A DNA stretch of 64,000 nucleotides from Symbiodinium natans (GCA_905221605.1 CAJNDS010002330.1:356576-420575); one strand, 5' to 3'; shown: positions 53,435 through 64,000, counted from the stretch's first letter. The notes: a model not told the origin generated them from the sequence alone. Numbers and translations are program-made.

Positions 53435-54182
53435 AGTGGCGCTTGTTGTTTTGAAGGGGAAACGCTCCATAACAAAGTGGCGTTCTTTTTGTTGAATGGG
53501 AAATGCTCCGTAACAAAGTGGCGCTTTTTGTTTTGGAGGGGAAACGCGCCGAAACAAAGTGTTTAACTTGTTGAAGGGGAAACGCTCCGTAACAAAGTGG
53601 GTTTTTTGGAAGGAGAAACGACTCGTAACAAAGTTTTTTTGCAGTGGTTAAATCCTCCGTAACAAAGTGGCGCTTTTTTAATTAGGGGAAACGCGCTGTG
53701 ACAAAGTGGCTTTTTGTTTTGAAGGGGAGACGCTCCATAACAAAGTGGAGGTCTTTTTGTTGAAGGGGAAGCGCTCCGCAACAAAGTGGCGCTTTTTTGG
53801 GGGAAACGCTCCGTGACAAAGTGGCGATTTTTGTTTTGAAGGGGAAACGCTCCGTAACAAAGTGGCGCTTTTGTTTTGGAGGCGAAACGCTCCGTAACAA
53901 AGTGTTTTTTGTTGAAGGGGAAACGCTCCGTAACAAAGTGTTTTTTTCGTTTTTTGTTGACGGAGAAACGCTCCGTAACAAACTGGAGCTTTTTTTGAAG
54001 AGGAAACGCTCCGTGACAAAGTGGTGCTTTTTTTTTGAAGGGACAACGCTCCGTAACAAAGTGGCGTTCTTTTTTGTTGAAGGGGAAATGCTCCGTAACG
54101 AAGTGGCGCTTGTTGTTTTGGAGGGGAAACGCTCCGTAACAAGGTGTTTTTTGTTGAAGGGTAAACGTTCCGCAACAAAGTG
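53435..54182. repeat. ~40-bp minisatellite, about 19 units
   Basis: A conserved core GGGGAAACGCTCCGTAACAA followed by AGTGG alternates with T/G-rich linkers of 8-22 bp; spacing varies from 33 to 47 bp. It creates long stop-free frames on the minus strand that are artefacts. Confidence 0.95.
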
Positions 54183-54479
54183 GGAATGGGTGGGGGGCGG
54201 CGCGTGCCACCCTTTGCCTGAGGGCGAATGTTTGCTTTGTTGGACTCCTGAAAAACTGGCATCGTGAGTTGGAAAAGCCCATTCCCGGAATATGCTTTAA
54301 GCAACGCACGCTCCCGAAATAGGCTTTGGAGTTCTAGTGTATACAGTATAGTGTCGCTTGATATTTTATGCATTGGTTTACATTATATATATATATATAT
54401 ATATATCTTACATGTTAAATTGCGCAATGTGTTGTGCAAGCACAGAACTCACCCCCAGCAAGTGTGCACACCATTCCAG

Positions 54480-54593
54480 AAACGATCAGGCGGGTGACGA
54501 GGAGGAGTTCCTGCAGCTCCTCCAGGCCGAGGCGCGCAATGTTTTGAGGGGCTTGAATGATACAAGCTATCCGAATCCTAGAGACAAGTAACT
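54480..54593 (+). CDS. unassigned acidic exon-like island
   Basis: After TTCCAG the frame reads AGDEEEFLQLLQAEARNVL then RGLNDTSYPNPRD and a stop at 54589-54591. It is helical and acidic. A TA microsatellite (54385-54408) lies upstream. Family unknown. Confidence 0.45.
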
Positions 54594-54795
54594 TATGATT
54601 GGGTAGTTGGGGCCCTGAAAGAAGCCCGATTATAAGCCGCATTAAAAACGCCCTGTAAGTTGAATAGAGCATTCAGGGCCCGACAACGTCCTTTCGATCA
54701 CGAAGTCCAAGCGCTGAGGGGGGGGTTGTTCGCGGAGCACTCTGCCTGCCCCAAATGAACCCTGATAGGGCTTATGGGGTTCATATCCTTCACAG

Positions 54796-54846
54796 GCCTC
54801 AGAGGCCAGAGGCGTTATGCAGGCGCAGGACTACAGCTCCTTACAG
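54796..54846 (+). CDS. short exon-like island
   Basis: After CACAG the frame reads ASEARGVMQAQDYSSLQ. It may follow the acidic island at 54480. Family unknown. Confidence 0.35.
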
Positions 54847-54849
54847 TTT

Positions 54850-57100
54850 TTCAGTTAAGGGTCATGTCGTCTAAACTTAAGGTGCGAAGAAGAGGAAGGC
54901 TGGACGACACTGCGTCATTGTCCGCCTTCCCCCAACGACTAACATAATCAACGCCTGAGCATGAATGCCGAGGCGCTAAGGATACTAAACAAACTCCAAA
55001 GTGGGAAGCCTACCTTTCTTACCTAGGAGAGCCTTTCAAGCCTCGATTTTTCTTGAACCATCGGTCCTTGGAAGCCAGGAAATACATGCCAAGGCCTTCA
55101 AGACTCCCAAACCAATATAAAACAACCCTAAGCCCTCACGCTTAACCCTTGACCCTTAGCTGTGCGCTAGACCCCTTAGCCCCCCGACCTGAATCACAAG
55201 TCCCCAGTAGCTTGCCACAAAACACGACAGTCGATGTTTGGAGGAGCCGAAAAAGCCGTGCCTGCCAGTGAAAGCGACTTTTCGTGCGAAAAACGAAGCC
55301 TTAACCCCTAAGCTTTAAGCCCTCTTCACACCTCGAGCCCTGAACTCTGGGCCCTATAACATAGGGGCCTGAGTTATTAGAATAGGGTTTTGGGGGTTTT
55401 GCAAAGAGACCATAAGGGACTACTATTGGTTATTTTTCCGACCCCCTATATTTCGCCTTGACAACTACAGTACAATCGCAGGCTCCGGCAGGGCCTTTTC
55501 GCCCCCTGGTCGGGAGCCCGCGAGTTTTTTGGGGCGCTTGGGGGTTCAGGGCTTGCGGCTTTTGGGGTGTGTAGAGGGTTTGTAGAGGGTTTGTAGAGGG
55601 TTTTAGGGTTAACTCTAAAGTTTCGGGTCTAGAATAGGTTTAGGCTTTAGGGTGTAGAGGGTTTGGGGCTTAGGTTTTGCAGGGCTTGGGTTTTAAAACC
55701 TAAAGTTTGGGGCGGGGTTTAAGGTTCTAGGTTGTTAAGAGTTGGCTAGGCCCAAAGCCCCTGAACCCCAAACTCCACCTTAAATTCCAAAACCCTAAAA
55801 CCCTTTGAGCCCAAAGCCCTTAAACCCTAAAGCCTTATAGCCTGACGGCCCAAAGACCCCAAGCCCCAAAACCCCAAACCCCAAAAACTCCAAAGCCCCT
55901 CACGCCTACAAGCGGAAGACCTAAAAAGCCCTTAAACCCTCCAAAAGCCCTAGGCCTAGACCCCCCCAAGCCTCGAACCCCCTGAGCCCTAATCCCTAAA
56001 TCCTGGACTTCAGGTTCCCCATGCGCACCGGCTTGTGCACGAGGCGCCCCGCCCTTGCGGTCACGGCGTCAGGGGTCTAGGGTGTAGGGAGCAGGGTTGT
56101 GGGTTTGAGGGGGAGAGGGGGCTGCTCTTTCGGGGTCCAGACTTTCGCTCAGTTTTAGATGTCTGATGGTTTGGTGCCTACAGTTGGGCTTCTCGGCGAA
56201 TCAGGCAATTCGGTCTTGTGGGCTCTTGATCCCCACTCCCCGAACGACCGGTTCTCGACTCCCTCTTTGTGCCCCCTCTTATGACGCTATTCTAAGTCGA
56301 AAGAGAGAACTCCATCTTTAGAACAAACCCCGCTGGCGGGTCCATATGGTCCCGCGGGCTCTCTCGTTCCGTACGACGTAGTTCTTGACCTAGTACCTAC
56401 TGAAGGCTCTACGGGTACTTCCCAAGAAGGACCATAATGTTATGAGCTGGCCTCAGAGGGAACATTAACCCCTGACTTGCCTCGCAGCTTTCAGGCTGTC
56501 TTTCAATCCTATGGAAGCTCTTTTCCAAAGTTGCCACGAGCAAGGAAACAGCATGCCCATCCCACCTCGTACGACGCGCCTCGGATTCGTGTTGATTAGG
56601 GCGGCATCTTTTCCAACCCACAACCCTCCCCGTCGCCCTCGAAAGCCATAACTTTGAAGGTTCGCGGGCACCACGCAACTGGCTTCGAGGCCCGACTCCA
56701 GAGGCGCGATCAGTGGAAGCCTGGCAGTTGCGGCTTTGGGGTTTAAGGCGTAGGGTTGGGGCTAACTGTTAGGGTCCCATCCTCGACCAACACCTAGAAG
56801 CCCTATACCCCGTATCCTAGCTCGTATCCGATAAACCCCAAAACCTTCTAGGCCCTACAGTCGGCCTTCTAAACCCCTTAAAGCCTTAGGACCCACAAGC
56901 CCTGTCGCCCCCAAAGTCTCGAAGCACCAACTCATCCTAAGTCTGAGGGCCCTCATCCCGAATCTCCGAACTCTAGAATGGACTCTTGGACCCTAAAGCC
57001 ATCACCCTACACCTATAATCATCCTATTTACCCTACTTGCCCTAATCATCCCGATGAATATATGAATAAATACATATATCTACACATTGTAAAGGTTTAC
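54850..57100. other. no gene recognised; diverged repeats
   Basis: 55565-55605 has three GTAGAGGGTTT units; 55750-55995 is degenerate C-type sequence. A GC-rich patch at 56020-56085 may be an exon (FPMRTGLCTRRPALAVTA) but is weakly supported. 56100-56700 is unique sequence without a convincing gene. Confidence 0.4.
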
Positions 57101-57107
57101 ATGTGTA

Positions 57108-57109
<2 letters not shown>

Positions 57110-57149
<40 letters not shown>

Positions 57150-57442
57150 TAAGTACATACATACATATACATATATTTATATACATACTTACACGCATGT
57201 GTGTGTGTGTGCGCGTATGTGTGTGTATGTGTGTATGTGTGTGTGTGTATGTATGTATGTATGTATGTATGTATGTATGTATGTATGTATGTATGTATGT
57301 ATGTATGTATGTGTGTATGTATGTATGTATGTATGTATGTATGTGTGTATGTATGTATGTATGTATGTATGTATGTATGTATGTATGTATGTATGTATGT
57401 ATGTATGTATGTATGTATGTATGTATGTGTGTATGTATGTGT
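57110..57442. repeat. TA, then GT/ATGT microsatellite
   Basis: A TA run (57113-57143) is followed by (GTGT) and a long ATGT array (57245-57440). Frames across it read Tyr-Val-Cys-Met repeats and are artefacts. Confidence 0.98.
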
Positions 57443-58939
57443 ATTATAGTCTGCTCAGGCTTCGCGAGCTGGGGTCAGACCCCACGTTTCGAGCCAGCGT
57501 CCGCGCAGCAAGGGCAGTCCGCGCATTTGCTCATTGCAGTGGCGCCAGCTGCAACAGCCCATTCATTGGTGGCTAGACTGTGGGAGCCTGGTTGACAAGA
57601 GACGCACATCAAATTCAGGATTCTTGGGTGCGGGCTAACTTTCGCTTCCAGAGGGAGCAAGCTGCACGCTGTATCTCTCCAAGAGTTTTGCGCGTCCCAC
57701 GCGCAAAGGCGCAAAGCATATCTTCAGGCAACCTTCCCGACCTTACTCCAGATGTGCCGGTGGCTTGCTCACTCAGTTTGTTCTTGCACGCTGACATGGA
57801 CAGAAGTGGCAGCTTGCAGCCGGAGGGCGACCCTGGAACCCCTACTTGGAGGTTCATGGTACTTATGAACTCAATCATAACTGTACTTATCACCCAATTA
57901 TAGCGTAACAGGGTTTATGGTAGGGCTTCAAGGTTTGTCTTTGGAAGGGGTGTCGGGTTCCAATATTCAGAAACCTTATGGTTTCGAAACCTTATCCCCC
58001 TAAACCATCAGGTTGCGTTCTTTTCTTGGGTTTGGTGGTTTTGGTGGCTCAGGGTGTGTTATTGGGGCTGTGGGTGTTTTAGTGGGTGTGTTTGTCTGCG
58101 CTGCATTCTGCTTAGCCCGGGAAAGGGCTACGACTCACCGTCTGGTGCTGCAATACTTTCAGGGTTTAGGATAGGGTGAGCCAACTTGTGGGCTGCAAGA
58201 ATGAGTTCGTATCTCACTCAGCCAGTGGCAGGACCTCCCATGGCCTGTAGCATGTGGATGCAAAGCATCTCTCATGCCCAGGTTGGGACTCTGTGCTTGC
58301 AAAGCATTCCGGTCTAATGGACGTTTGCGCTGTGGGGTTAAACCTCGGTCATTGAGGGCGTTTAGGAGGTCTTTGCAAGCACCTGCACCCCTTGCGAAAA
58401 CAAGGACCTGTGAATTTGCCTCTTTTTTCGAGCAGAGAAAGGCGGGGTTCACGGTGTAGGGCAGGGTTTAGGGTTTAGGGTGCAAGGTTCAGGGCCGTCG
58501 CCCGACGAAGAAGGGAGGCCCTGTATCTAAGCCCCGCATGCAAACCCAAGCCGGGCCCCCGATTCTATGCCCAAAGGCCTCCTGTTGGGCTGGCTTCGGG
58601 GTGCTTGAAAGTAATTTTACGATTTTTGCTTGCTGCAGTCCAAGCAAACGCAAACCCTAAATTGTATCAAGAATCAGGTTTCTTGGATCAGACACGGCAC
58701 GTCACTTGTCGCCGCACACTCGAGGCTGTACAAGGCCCCCGAACACACCTTGAGACGGCAAAAAAGCCTAGATTTATGCGGCGCTACATCCAGAAGCCCT
58801 GCAGAAATCAAGGTTTCACTACTCTTTATATCTGTTCGCGCCTAGTGAAGTGAACAGCTTGCGTTTTCAATGTTGCGAAACCCGCCAAGTGGCCCAAAGA
58901 ACCAGCGCTCAGCCGCTGGGCCACGCGTGTCGATGATAC
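57443..58939. other. intergenic stretch with gene-like fragments
   Basis: 57839-57880 matches one end of the family-2 foldback element. A minus-strand open frame at 58159-58452 (FARGAGACKDLLNALNDRGL) is unassigned. TTTAGGG occurs only at 58462-58482. The 58672-58760 minus-strand fragment resembles part of 46991-47449. Confidence 0.35.
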
Positions 58940-61459
58940 ATGGTGTGCTCCATGAAGTTGGCCCTGTTGCACTTCTTCCTTGTGCCAGCTCATGGTGTCA
59001 GGTGCGAAGGGTTTCGGCGAGACTTGTGCAAAGACGCAGAGCCTTTGTGCGAGACCAGCCAGTTCGAGGACTGTGTATGCGCAGAGGGCTTTTGGCCGCA
59101 AGTCGATGGTGTGACGGAGCAAGGAGTACGATTTGGATGCTGTCCAGGACGTGGAATCAGTGAGTGTGGCCCACTGCGAGAACCGATTGGGACTTTTGCG
59201 CAGGTCTTTCTTTCGGTGTCTCTGATGTGCATTTTGCTAACGACTTTGGTGATTCACTTTAAGCATCCACAAGCTCAGAGGATCATGAGCGGGGATTCTG
59301 AAGTTGAGACCGCGCCAGTTGTGCGTGATGGTGCGACGTTGCATAGAGAGGTTCCGATGGAGCGTTGGTGCGTCAGCCTCGAGGATCTCAAGCAATTCAA
59401 GCGGCTAGTTGGGCAAGCTGTGATGGATGGGCGCATCAGACCTACTGAGAGACTTGGTCAAGTTGTTTGTCAACACATTTTCTTTGAGGAATCACGGTAG
59501 TGCAAACTTGTCAGACTTTGCTTGTCGGTTTTTTGGCAGAATTAGCACCATGCTTTGACTGCGCAGCGAGGAGAGATGCGTTCGACCCCCAAGACCATGC
59601 CATCGGCCCTTCCATGTACACCGTGAATGACCAGTACATCAAACCAGTCACAGCCGCAGCGGGGAATGTCAGTTGGGCTCTGATGAAAAATCCAGAAGGC
59701 CTGCAATGTGACCTTTTTATTACTCACGCATGGGCCGAAGGCGTTTTCGAGTTCGTTGACAAGGTGGTACAGAGCTGGCCACGCAGAGCGACAGCCGCGT
59801 ACGTGTGCTTCTTATCCAACCCACAGAATTTGGATATTGGGGATTTGATTGCAACACCAGAGGAGTCACCGTTTGCAAAGGCCCTAGACTCTTCATGGCA
59901 TGTTTTGGCAGTACCAAATCGCACGGGCAGCATCTATGCCAGGCTTTGGTGTGTGTATGAGGCCTTTCTGGCATATTCTTGGAACAAGCCCATCACTCTG
60001 GCAACAGGGCGTGAAGCTTGATTGATGATGAGATACTGTTTATCGTTAGTTTTGACAAGGGGTTGTGCATGTTAATCTTTTGGTTTTCTCAACCAAGTAC
60101 TATTTCTTTGCCATTGCGGATTTTGGTGTTGAAACAGTTTTGGATTGCTTTGTTTGCTTTTCTCGCAGTTTCCCAAGCGTGGCCAAGGAGCTGAATGCGT
60201 GGGCTTACATGTACCGCATCATAAACCTCAACCAGGTGGCTTTGTCTGCTGGCTTGCTGACGCCCTTGAGGTATGCGACGATGCTTTACGCACCAGCGAT
60301 TGTCCTAGTTATCCCTTTCATGATCCTGTTTCTTCTCTCCTTCACTCGTTGTGGTGGATACAAGGCGTTCCTTCAAAGTGTTGCCGTGCTGGGCGTCTCA
60401 GTCACTGCCAACCTGAGCTATGCTTTCGCTATTGTTCTTGGTCGGGCTTTGTACGAGCACAACTGGCTCAACGCTGTGCAGTACATATCCTTGGGGCTCG
60501 TTGGCACAGTCGCGATGGAAGTCGACCGACTGAATTCGGTGTCAGCAGACGAGGCTGCACGAAATCTTCGCAAAGGCTTCACAGGGCACTTGGCAGATGC
60601 CACGTGTTCAGATGAAGCTGACGGACTCAGAATCCTGGAGCAGCTGCGCAGAAGTGGCCACGAGACACTTGGGCAGAACAGTCAGCTCGGCAACATGTTT
60701 CTGTGTGTGTGATATTGTGCGCTCGTTTCTCAGACTTGAACAACTTCGTTGTTGAATTTTAGCGAGTAGTGACTTGGCAAGATAGATTGTATCAGATTCT
60801 GGCAATTCAACAGCCCAAGGGCAGACGTTGAAACGGCTGTGGAAGTTCTGATGAAAATGAACATTTCAACCCCCGAGCTGCGAGCTACAATCGCAAGGAC
60901 CGGGACTTTAACAGATGCTTCCCACTGGAGCCGGGCGGTTCTTTCTGCCACCTTCATTGCATTTTCTGGTTTTGCTCCATTGGTCCTGGTGGAATATGGA
61001 CACCGGATTTTTGGTCCACTGCAAGGATCATGGTTCCAATGGCTCTTGGTCAGTTTATCGGCATTGGAGGCTCTAGTATTTATAGCGCTGTTCCTTGTGT
61101 TGCCATGTGACAAGAAAGCCTTCGCTGCCAGAGTTCAATCGTTGTGGTTGGTGCTTTGGCCTGTTCATACTTTGGGCTTTGCTTCGGGCATCCGGTATTA
61201 CGCAGTGGTGGTTCTTCTCTACTGCCCACTACTCTTAGCTATTTCACTGATGGGACCCGCGAAAGTGGCACAGATCCCGTGCATCGGACCACGATTTGTT
61301 CGATTGGTCTTTGGCAAGCCACGGTGCCTGAGGATGTTCGGATGTACGAGGAAGGCAGAATCAGAAGTAAAAGACAACCACGATGCCGATTTCTCCGCTT
61401 CGCACGGGACCTGCTCACCGAAGCAAGGTGGGCGCGCTTGCAGCTCTGATATGATTTGA
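58940..61459 (+). CDS. multi-pass membrane protein, uncharacterised dinoflagellate-type family, four exons
   Basis: Exon model: 58940-59456, 59540-60008, 60169 to about 60660-60712, and about 60820-61459. The N-terminus has a signal-like stretch (MKLALLHFFLVPAHG) and a Cys-rich outer segment, then one membrane span (FAQVFLSVSLMCILLTTLVI). Exon 2 holds the conserved core: IGPSMYTVNDQYIKPVTAAA, LQCDLFITHAWAEGVFEFVD, FLSNPQNLDIGDL and SIYARLWCVYEAFLA. Exon 3 has about three spans (LYAPAIVLVIPFMILFLLS and two more). Exon 4 opens with VLMKMNISTPELR, has about three more spans and ends at TGA 61457-61459. The core resembles a large family I recall from dinoflagellate genomes; function unknown. Intron 1 uses GT (59457) and intron 2 GC (60009); the intron 3 donor is unresolved. 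None of these introns carries heptamers. Confidence 0.8.
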
Positions 61460-61639
61460 ATGTACAGGACCCATGACTAGATTCATAGAAGCTGCTCACA
61501 AGAAGCACTGCGCGTCTGTGGATGTGATCCACTCCCTGACGACCCGTCTTGGACCAAAGAGTGGGATGCACTGAAGGTGGCGAGCTGTGAAGCTGTATTC
61601 GCCAGGCTGAAGGCTCCGGGCGATTGTTCCAGGACCCTC

Positions 61640-61965
61640 AACCCTTAACCCTCAACCCTCAACCCTCAACCCTAAACCCGAAACCCGAAACCTAAACCCT
61701 AAACCCTAAACCCCAACTAGAAACACCCGGCCTCGACTCGGCTCAAGCCAGCGAGGGAGCAGCGGTCACTTGCCTCTCCCTCGGACTCCGTCCCATTGAA
61801 GAGAATGCCGGCGCGCGCTCCCAGAGTCCCAGAGCCCCCCTTGTGCCCTCTGGTTTTTGGTTAAAAGGTGTCCTGAACCTGAAACCCTAAACCCTAAACC
61901 CTAAACCCCAAACCCCAAACCCCAAACCCCAAACCCTAAACCCTAAACCCGACAACCCCTAAACC
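61640..61965. repeat. C-type heptamer arrays after the membrane-protein gene
   Basis: CCCTCAA/CCCTAAA units at 61640-61705 and CCCTAAA/CCCCAAA units at 61885-61965. Heptamers resume about 180 bp after the gene's stop codon. The rest of 61460-62514 shows no gene. Confidence 0.9.
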
Positions 61966-62514
61966 CGTGGGCTTCTAAAGCGTCCTAGGACCCCGGCGTG
62001 CCCCTACTCTGTTTGTTGAGGTATGTTTGTTTACCCCCCCCCTCTTCCCCCCCTGATTTCAAGCACAGAATTTGTCTGGAGGTGGGGGAGGGGTTTGCAA
62101 CCACTGACCCCTTCTTTGAGCAGCCCATGAGCCAAAGAAGGGCTTAGGGTTTAGGGATTGGTTACTTTGGGACCTCGTCAGTCAGAGCGTTCAGGACATG
62201 AGTTTGAGAGTTTCCGGGCTTCCTTATTGGCTTTATGGTTCTCGGGCTTAGGGCTTAGGGCTCTCATCTCCTTCGATGATTCAACAGCACCGGTCTCAGG
62301 CTTCAGGGCTGTTTCGGGGTTCATGGTTCTTTCTTCGAGTGGGATTGAGTAGCAAGAATGAAAAATTGACACCGCTCAATGCATGATAATGAACAAGAAT
62401 CATAATGATTATTTGAAGCACTATCGTAAATACAAATCGTCTGGTCTTATCATATTCAGAATAGCAATAACAATAACATGAGTGACTACGTTTCAACAAC
62501 AAAGGCAGACTCGC

Positions 62515-62610
62515 ATGGACCCTGACTTGTCAGAGGTGCGCGCCATGCTGGCTGCCCTGGCAGCCGTCCCCCTGGCATTGGCGAGGCTGGCAAGCGCTTT
62601 CAAACCATAA
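62515..62610 (+). CDS. possible small open frame or first exon
   Basis: ATG-initiated frame of 31 codons reading MDPDLSEVRAMLAALAAVPL then ALARLASAFKP and TAA. It is Ala/Leu-rich and coding-like. It could be a first exon or chance. Confidence 0.35.
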   Translation: MDPDLSEVRAMLAALAAVPLALARLASAFKP

Positions 62611-63203
62611 AGCCTAAACCCGAAACCCGAAACTCAAAACCCTCAAACCGAGGGAAGGCTCTGAAGCCTGGTCCTCGGCTCAAGCACGATAAGCCATGAA
62701 CCGCCATTCGGGTGGCTGGCACATGCAAGTTCCTTTTTGTAGGCTTAGGGTTTCGGGTTGCACTTGTGCATGTACCGAAGTACAAATGAACAGCTGGTTC
62801 ATCCTGATGATGATGGTAGTTACAAAATGCAGTAACGTGGCGATGAAAGGTGCTGTTGTTTTGCATCAGAGCTGCATTTCGGCTGCCCATGACAAGAGGT
62901 TGTGCGGTTTGGCGTTTAGGGGTCTAGGGCTACGCTTGGGGAGCCTCAGACCAGTTGCCCACATCCTGCTCCTGTAGCCGAAGCTCTCAACACCAAACCC
63001 CTCAGCCCTTGAAACCCCACACCCCAAACCCTAAGCCCTCAAACCCTTAAACCCTAAACCCACGAGTCTGAATGGGAGTTCGGGGCCTTGTGTCCGTTTT
63101 GACTCTGGCGTCCCAAGCTGGCCTGCGGGCTTCAGGGCTTGGGACCTGGGGTTTGGGGTGTAGGGTTTAGGGTTTCGGGTCTATAGGGGGTCCAGGGGTC
63201 TAC

Positions 63204-63305
63204 TAAACCCTAAACCCTAAACCCTAAACCCTAAACCCTAAACCCCAAACCCCAAACCCCAAACCCCAAACCCCAAACCCTAAACCCTAAACCCTAAACC
63301 TAAAC
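63204..63305. repeat. CCCTAAA array with a CCCCAAA block
   Basis: Six CCCTAAA, about six CCCCAAA, then CCCTAAA again; the variant units form one contiguous block. Confidence 0.97.
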
Positions 63306-63376
63306 CTCTAGGGTTTGGGGTTTAGGGCTTGGAGCTTGATTTCGGGGTTTTGTGGGGGCTTGTCGCCAGGAGCCAG

Positions 63377-64000
63377 GCAGCCGAGCCTGTCAGCCAAGTC
63401 GTCGATCTGCTGAAGGACATCTAGACGGTCACCTTATTGTGGGGGTCCCTTATTATTAGGGAATCCTACTATTTGAAATCAAAAACGGTCACCTTATTGG
63501 GGTCCTTTATTATACGGGAATCCTACTATTTGGGGGTCAAAATTGGGGGGGGGTCTTATTTTCGTAAACCCCCATGAATGCAGGAGCCTAGAGGATTCTA
63601 TGGTTTCGGGCTTAGGGGTACCATAGCCCAAAGAAGCCGCAAGCACATCCCCGCGACTCGCAAAGCCGTGCCCTCAGGTAAACCCCAAAGTAGGCCTAAA
63701 CCTTATAGATCGTAAACCCAGAAGCCCCAAAGCCCGGTATCTCGCTTTTGCAAAGCGTACCTGCGCAAATAGGAAGCCAAAAGGGGTCACCAAATAGAAA
63801 CGAAAGGTCCATACTACGTAGGGCTTTAAGGGTTTCAGGTTCAGGTTGAACCCCAAAAAAAGGGTTTAGGGTTTAGGGTTTAGGGTTCGAGAACCTGCGG
63901 TGCAGGAGATGCAGACGACCCTGGAGAAGGAGCAGAAGGCCGATGAGGACATGTACGCCGAGCTGCGCAGCTGGTGCAAGGACAGGGTTTAGGGTTTAGG
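63377..64000 (+). CDS. coiled-coil protein, partial (runs off right edge)
   Basis: Exon model 63377-63415 (AAEPVSQVVDLLK) joined to 63906-63986 (EMQTTLEKEQKADEDMYAEL then RSWCKD). The join AAG|GAC...CAG|GAG is in frame and gives LLKEMQTTLEKEQ, typical of a coiled-coil family common in dinoflagellates whose pattern is LL-x-x-(long helix)-WC. The GA donor repeats the GA that begins the next exon. TTTAGGG begins directly after the second exon (63985-64000) and could itself supply a GTTTAG donor. The gene continues outside the window. Confidence 0.6.
63428..63580. mobile_element. dispersed short element, family 4, internally duplicated
   Basis: Two tandem copies of a ~58-bp segment (CGGTCACCTTATTG, GGGTCC, GGGAATCCTACTATTTG) followed by TTATTTTCGTAAACCCCC. 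It lies inside the intron of the coiled-coil gene. Confidence 0.6.

Noticed and set aside
53435-54182. CRISPR-like array
   Set aside because: Cores drift, spacers are low-complexity T/G tracts of uneven length, there are no cas genes, and the context is eukaryotic.
53563-54373. Long minus-strand open frames (231 and 248 codons)
   Set aside because: They read straight through the 53435-54182 minisatellite, whose unit lacks stops; repetitive peptides with no domain.
56978-57595. 205-codon open frame of Tyr-Val-Cys-Met repeats
   Set aside because: Translation of the TA/ATGT microsatellite.
1-64000. Assembly chimera or contamination as the source of the arrays
   Set aside because: Exons on both sides of arrays join in frame into single proteins, which random joining would not give. 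Raw reads would still be useful.
1-64000. Spliced-leader relict (dinoflagellate SL)
   Set aside because: Looked for by eye near gene starts, including 58940 and 62515, and not seen. A computed search could miss or find degenerate forms.

Overview
The window reads as nuclear DNA of a dinoflagellate or close relative. Four things support this. Arabidopsis-type telomere heptamers (TTTAGGG/CCCTAAA) are scattered through most of the 64 kb. Coding sequence comes mainly as very short GC-rich exon islands. In-frame joins between islands use mostly GC or GA 5' splice sites, with acceptors of the form AG|G. Several recognised proteins belong to families I know mainly from dinoflagellates. Family names come from motif recognition only; no search was run.

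Layout. 1-3273: a reverse transcriptase/RNase H retroelement, open at the left edge, ending in a 211-bp direct repeat around a 317-bp spacer. 3337-5353: seven exons of the C-terminal half of a soluble (FAD-linked) fumarate reductase, separated by heptamer-rich introns. 5.9-15.7 kb: unassigned exon islands, heptamer arrays and small foldback elements. 16530-25914: about thirteen exons giving two tandem cyclic-nucleotide-binding domains (PKG/PKA-R-like; no kinase exons found). 27-33 kb: unassigned islands and a 306-bp TA-flanked MITE. 34321-41288: eleven exons of one uncharacterised conserved gene. 41.9-47 kb: arrays, poly-C/G runs and more islands. 47-58.5 kb: fewer heptamers, a 150-bp satellite, a ~40-bp minisatellite and microsatellites. 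58940-61459: a four-exon membrane-protein gene with ordinary-sized exons and heptamer-free introns. 63377-64000: start of a coiled-coil gene running off the right edge.

The main signal is in the introns. In many of them the heptamer runs as TTTAGGG next to the upstream exon and as CCCTAAA next to the downstream exon. Each exon is therefore flanked as if it were a fragment capped with correctly oriented telomeres, and each such intron resembles a head-to-head telomere fusion that could fold into a hairpin. In 13 of 19 junctions I could join in frame, the first two intron bases (GC, GA or GT) equal the first two bases of the next exon, often as a 4-bp AGGC or AGGA duplication. This resembles target-site duplication by intron-generating elements. 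One foldback-element family occurs with and without an internal heptamer array, and one array has switched to an 8-mer, so the repeats are evolving in place.

Limits. Exon ends were chosen by reading frame and the AG|G rule, so they are models and not proof. No promoters, terminators, rRNA, tRNA or spliced-leader sequence were recognised. Many islands are coding-like but unnamed.
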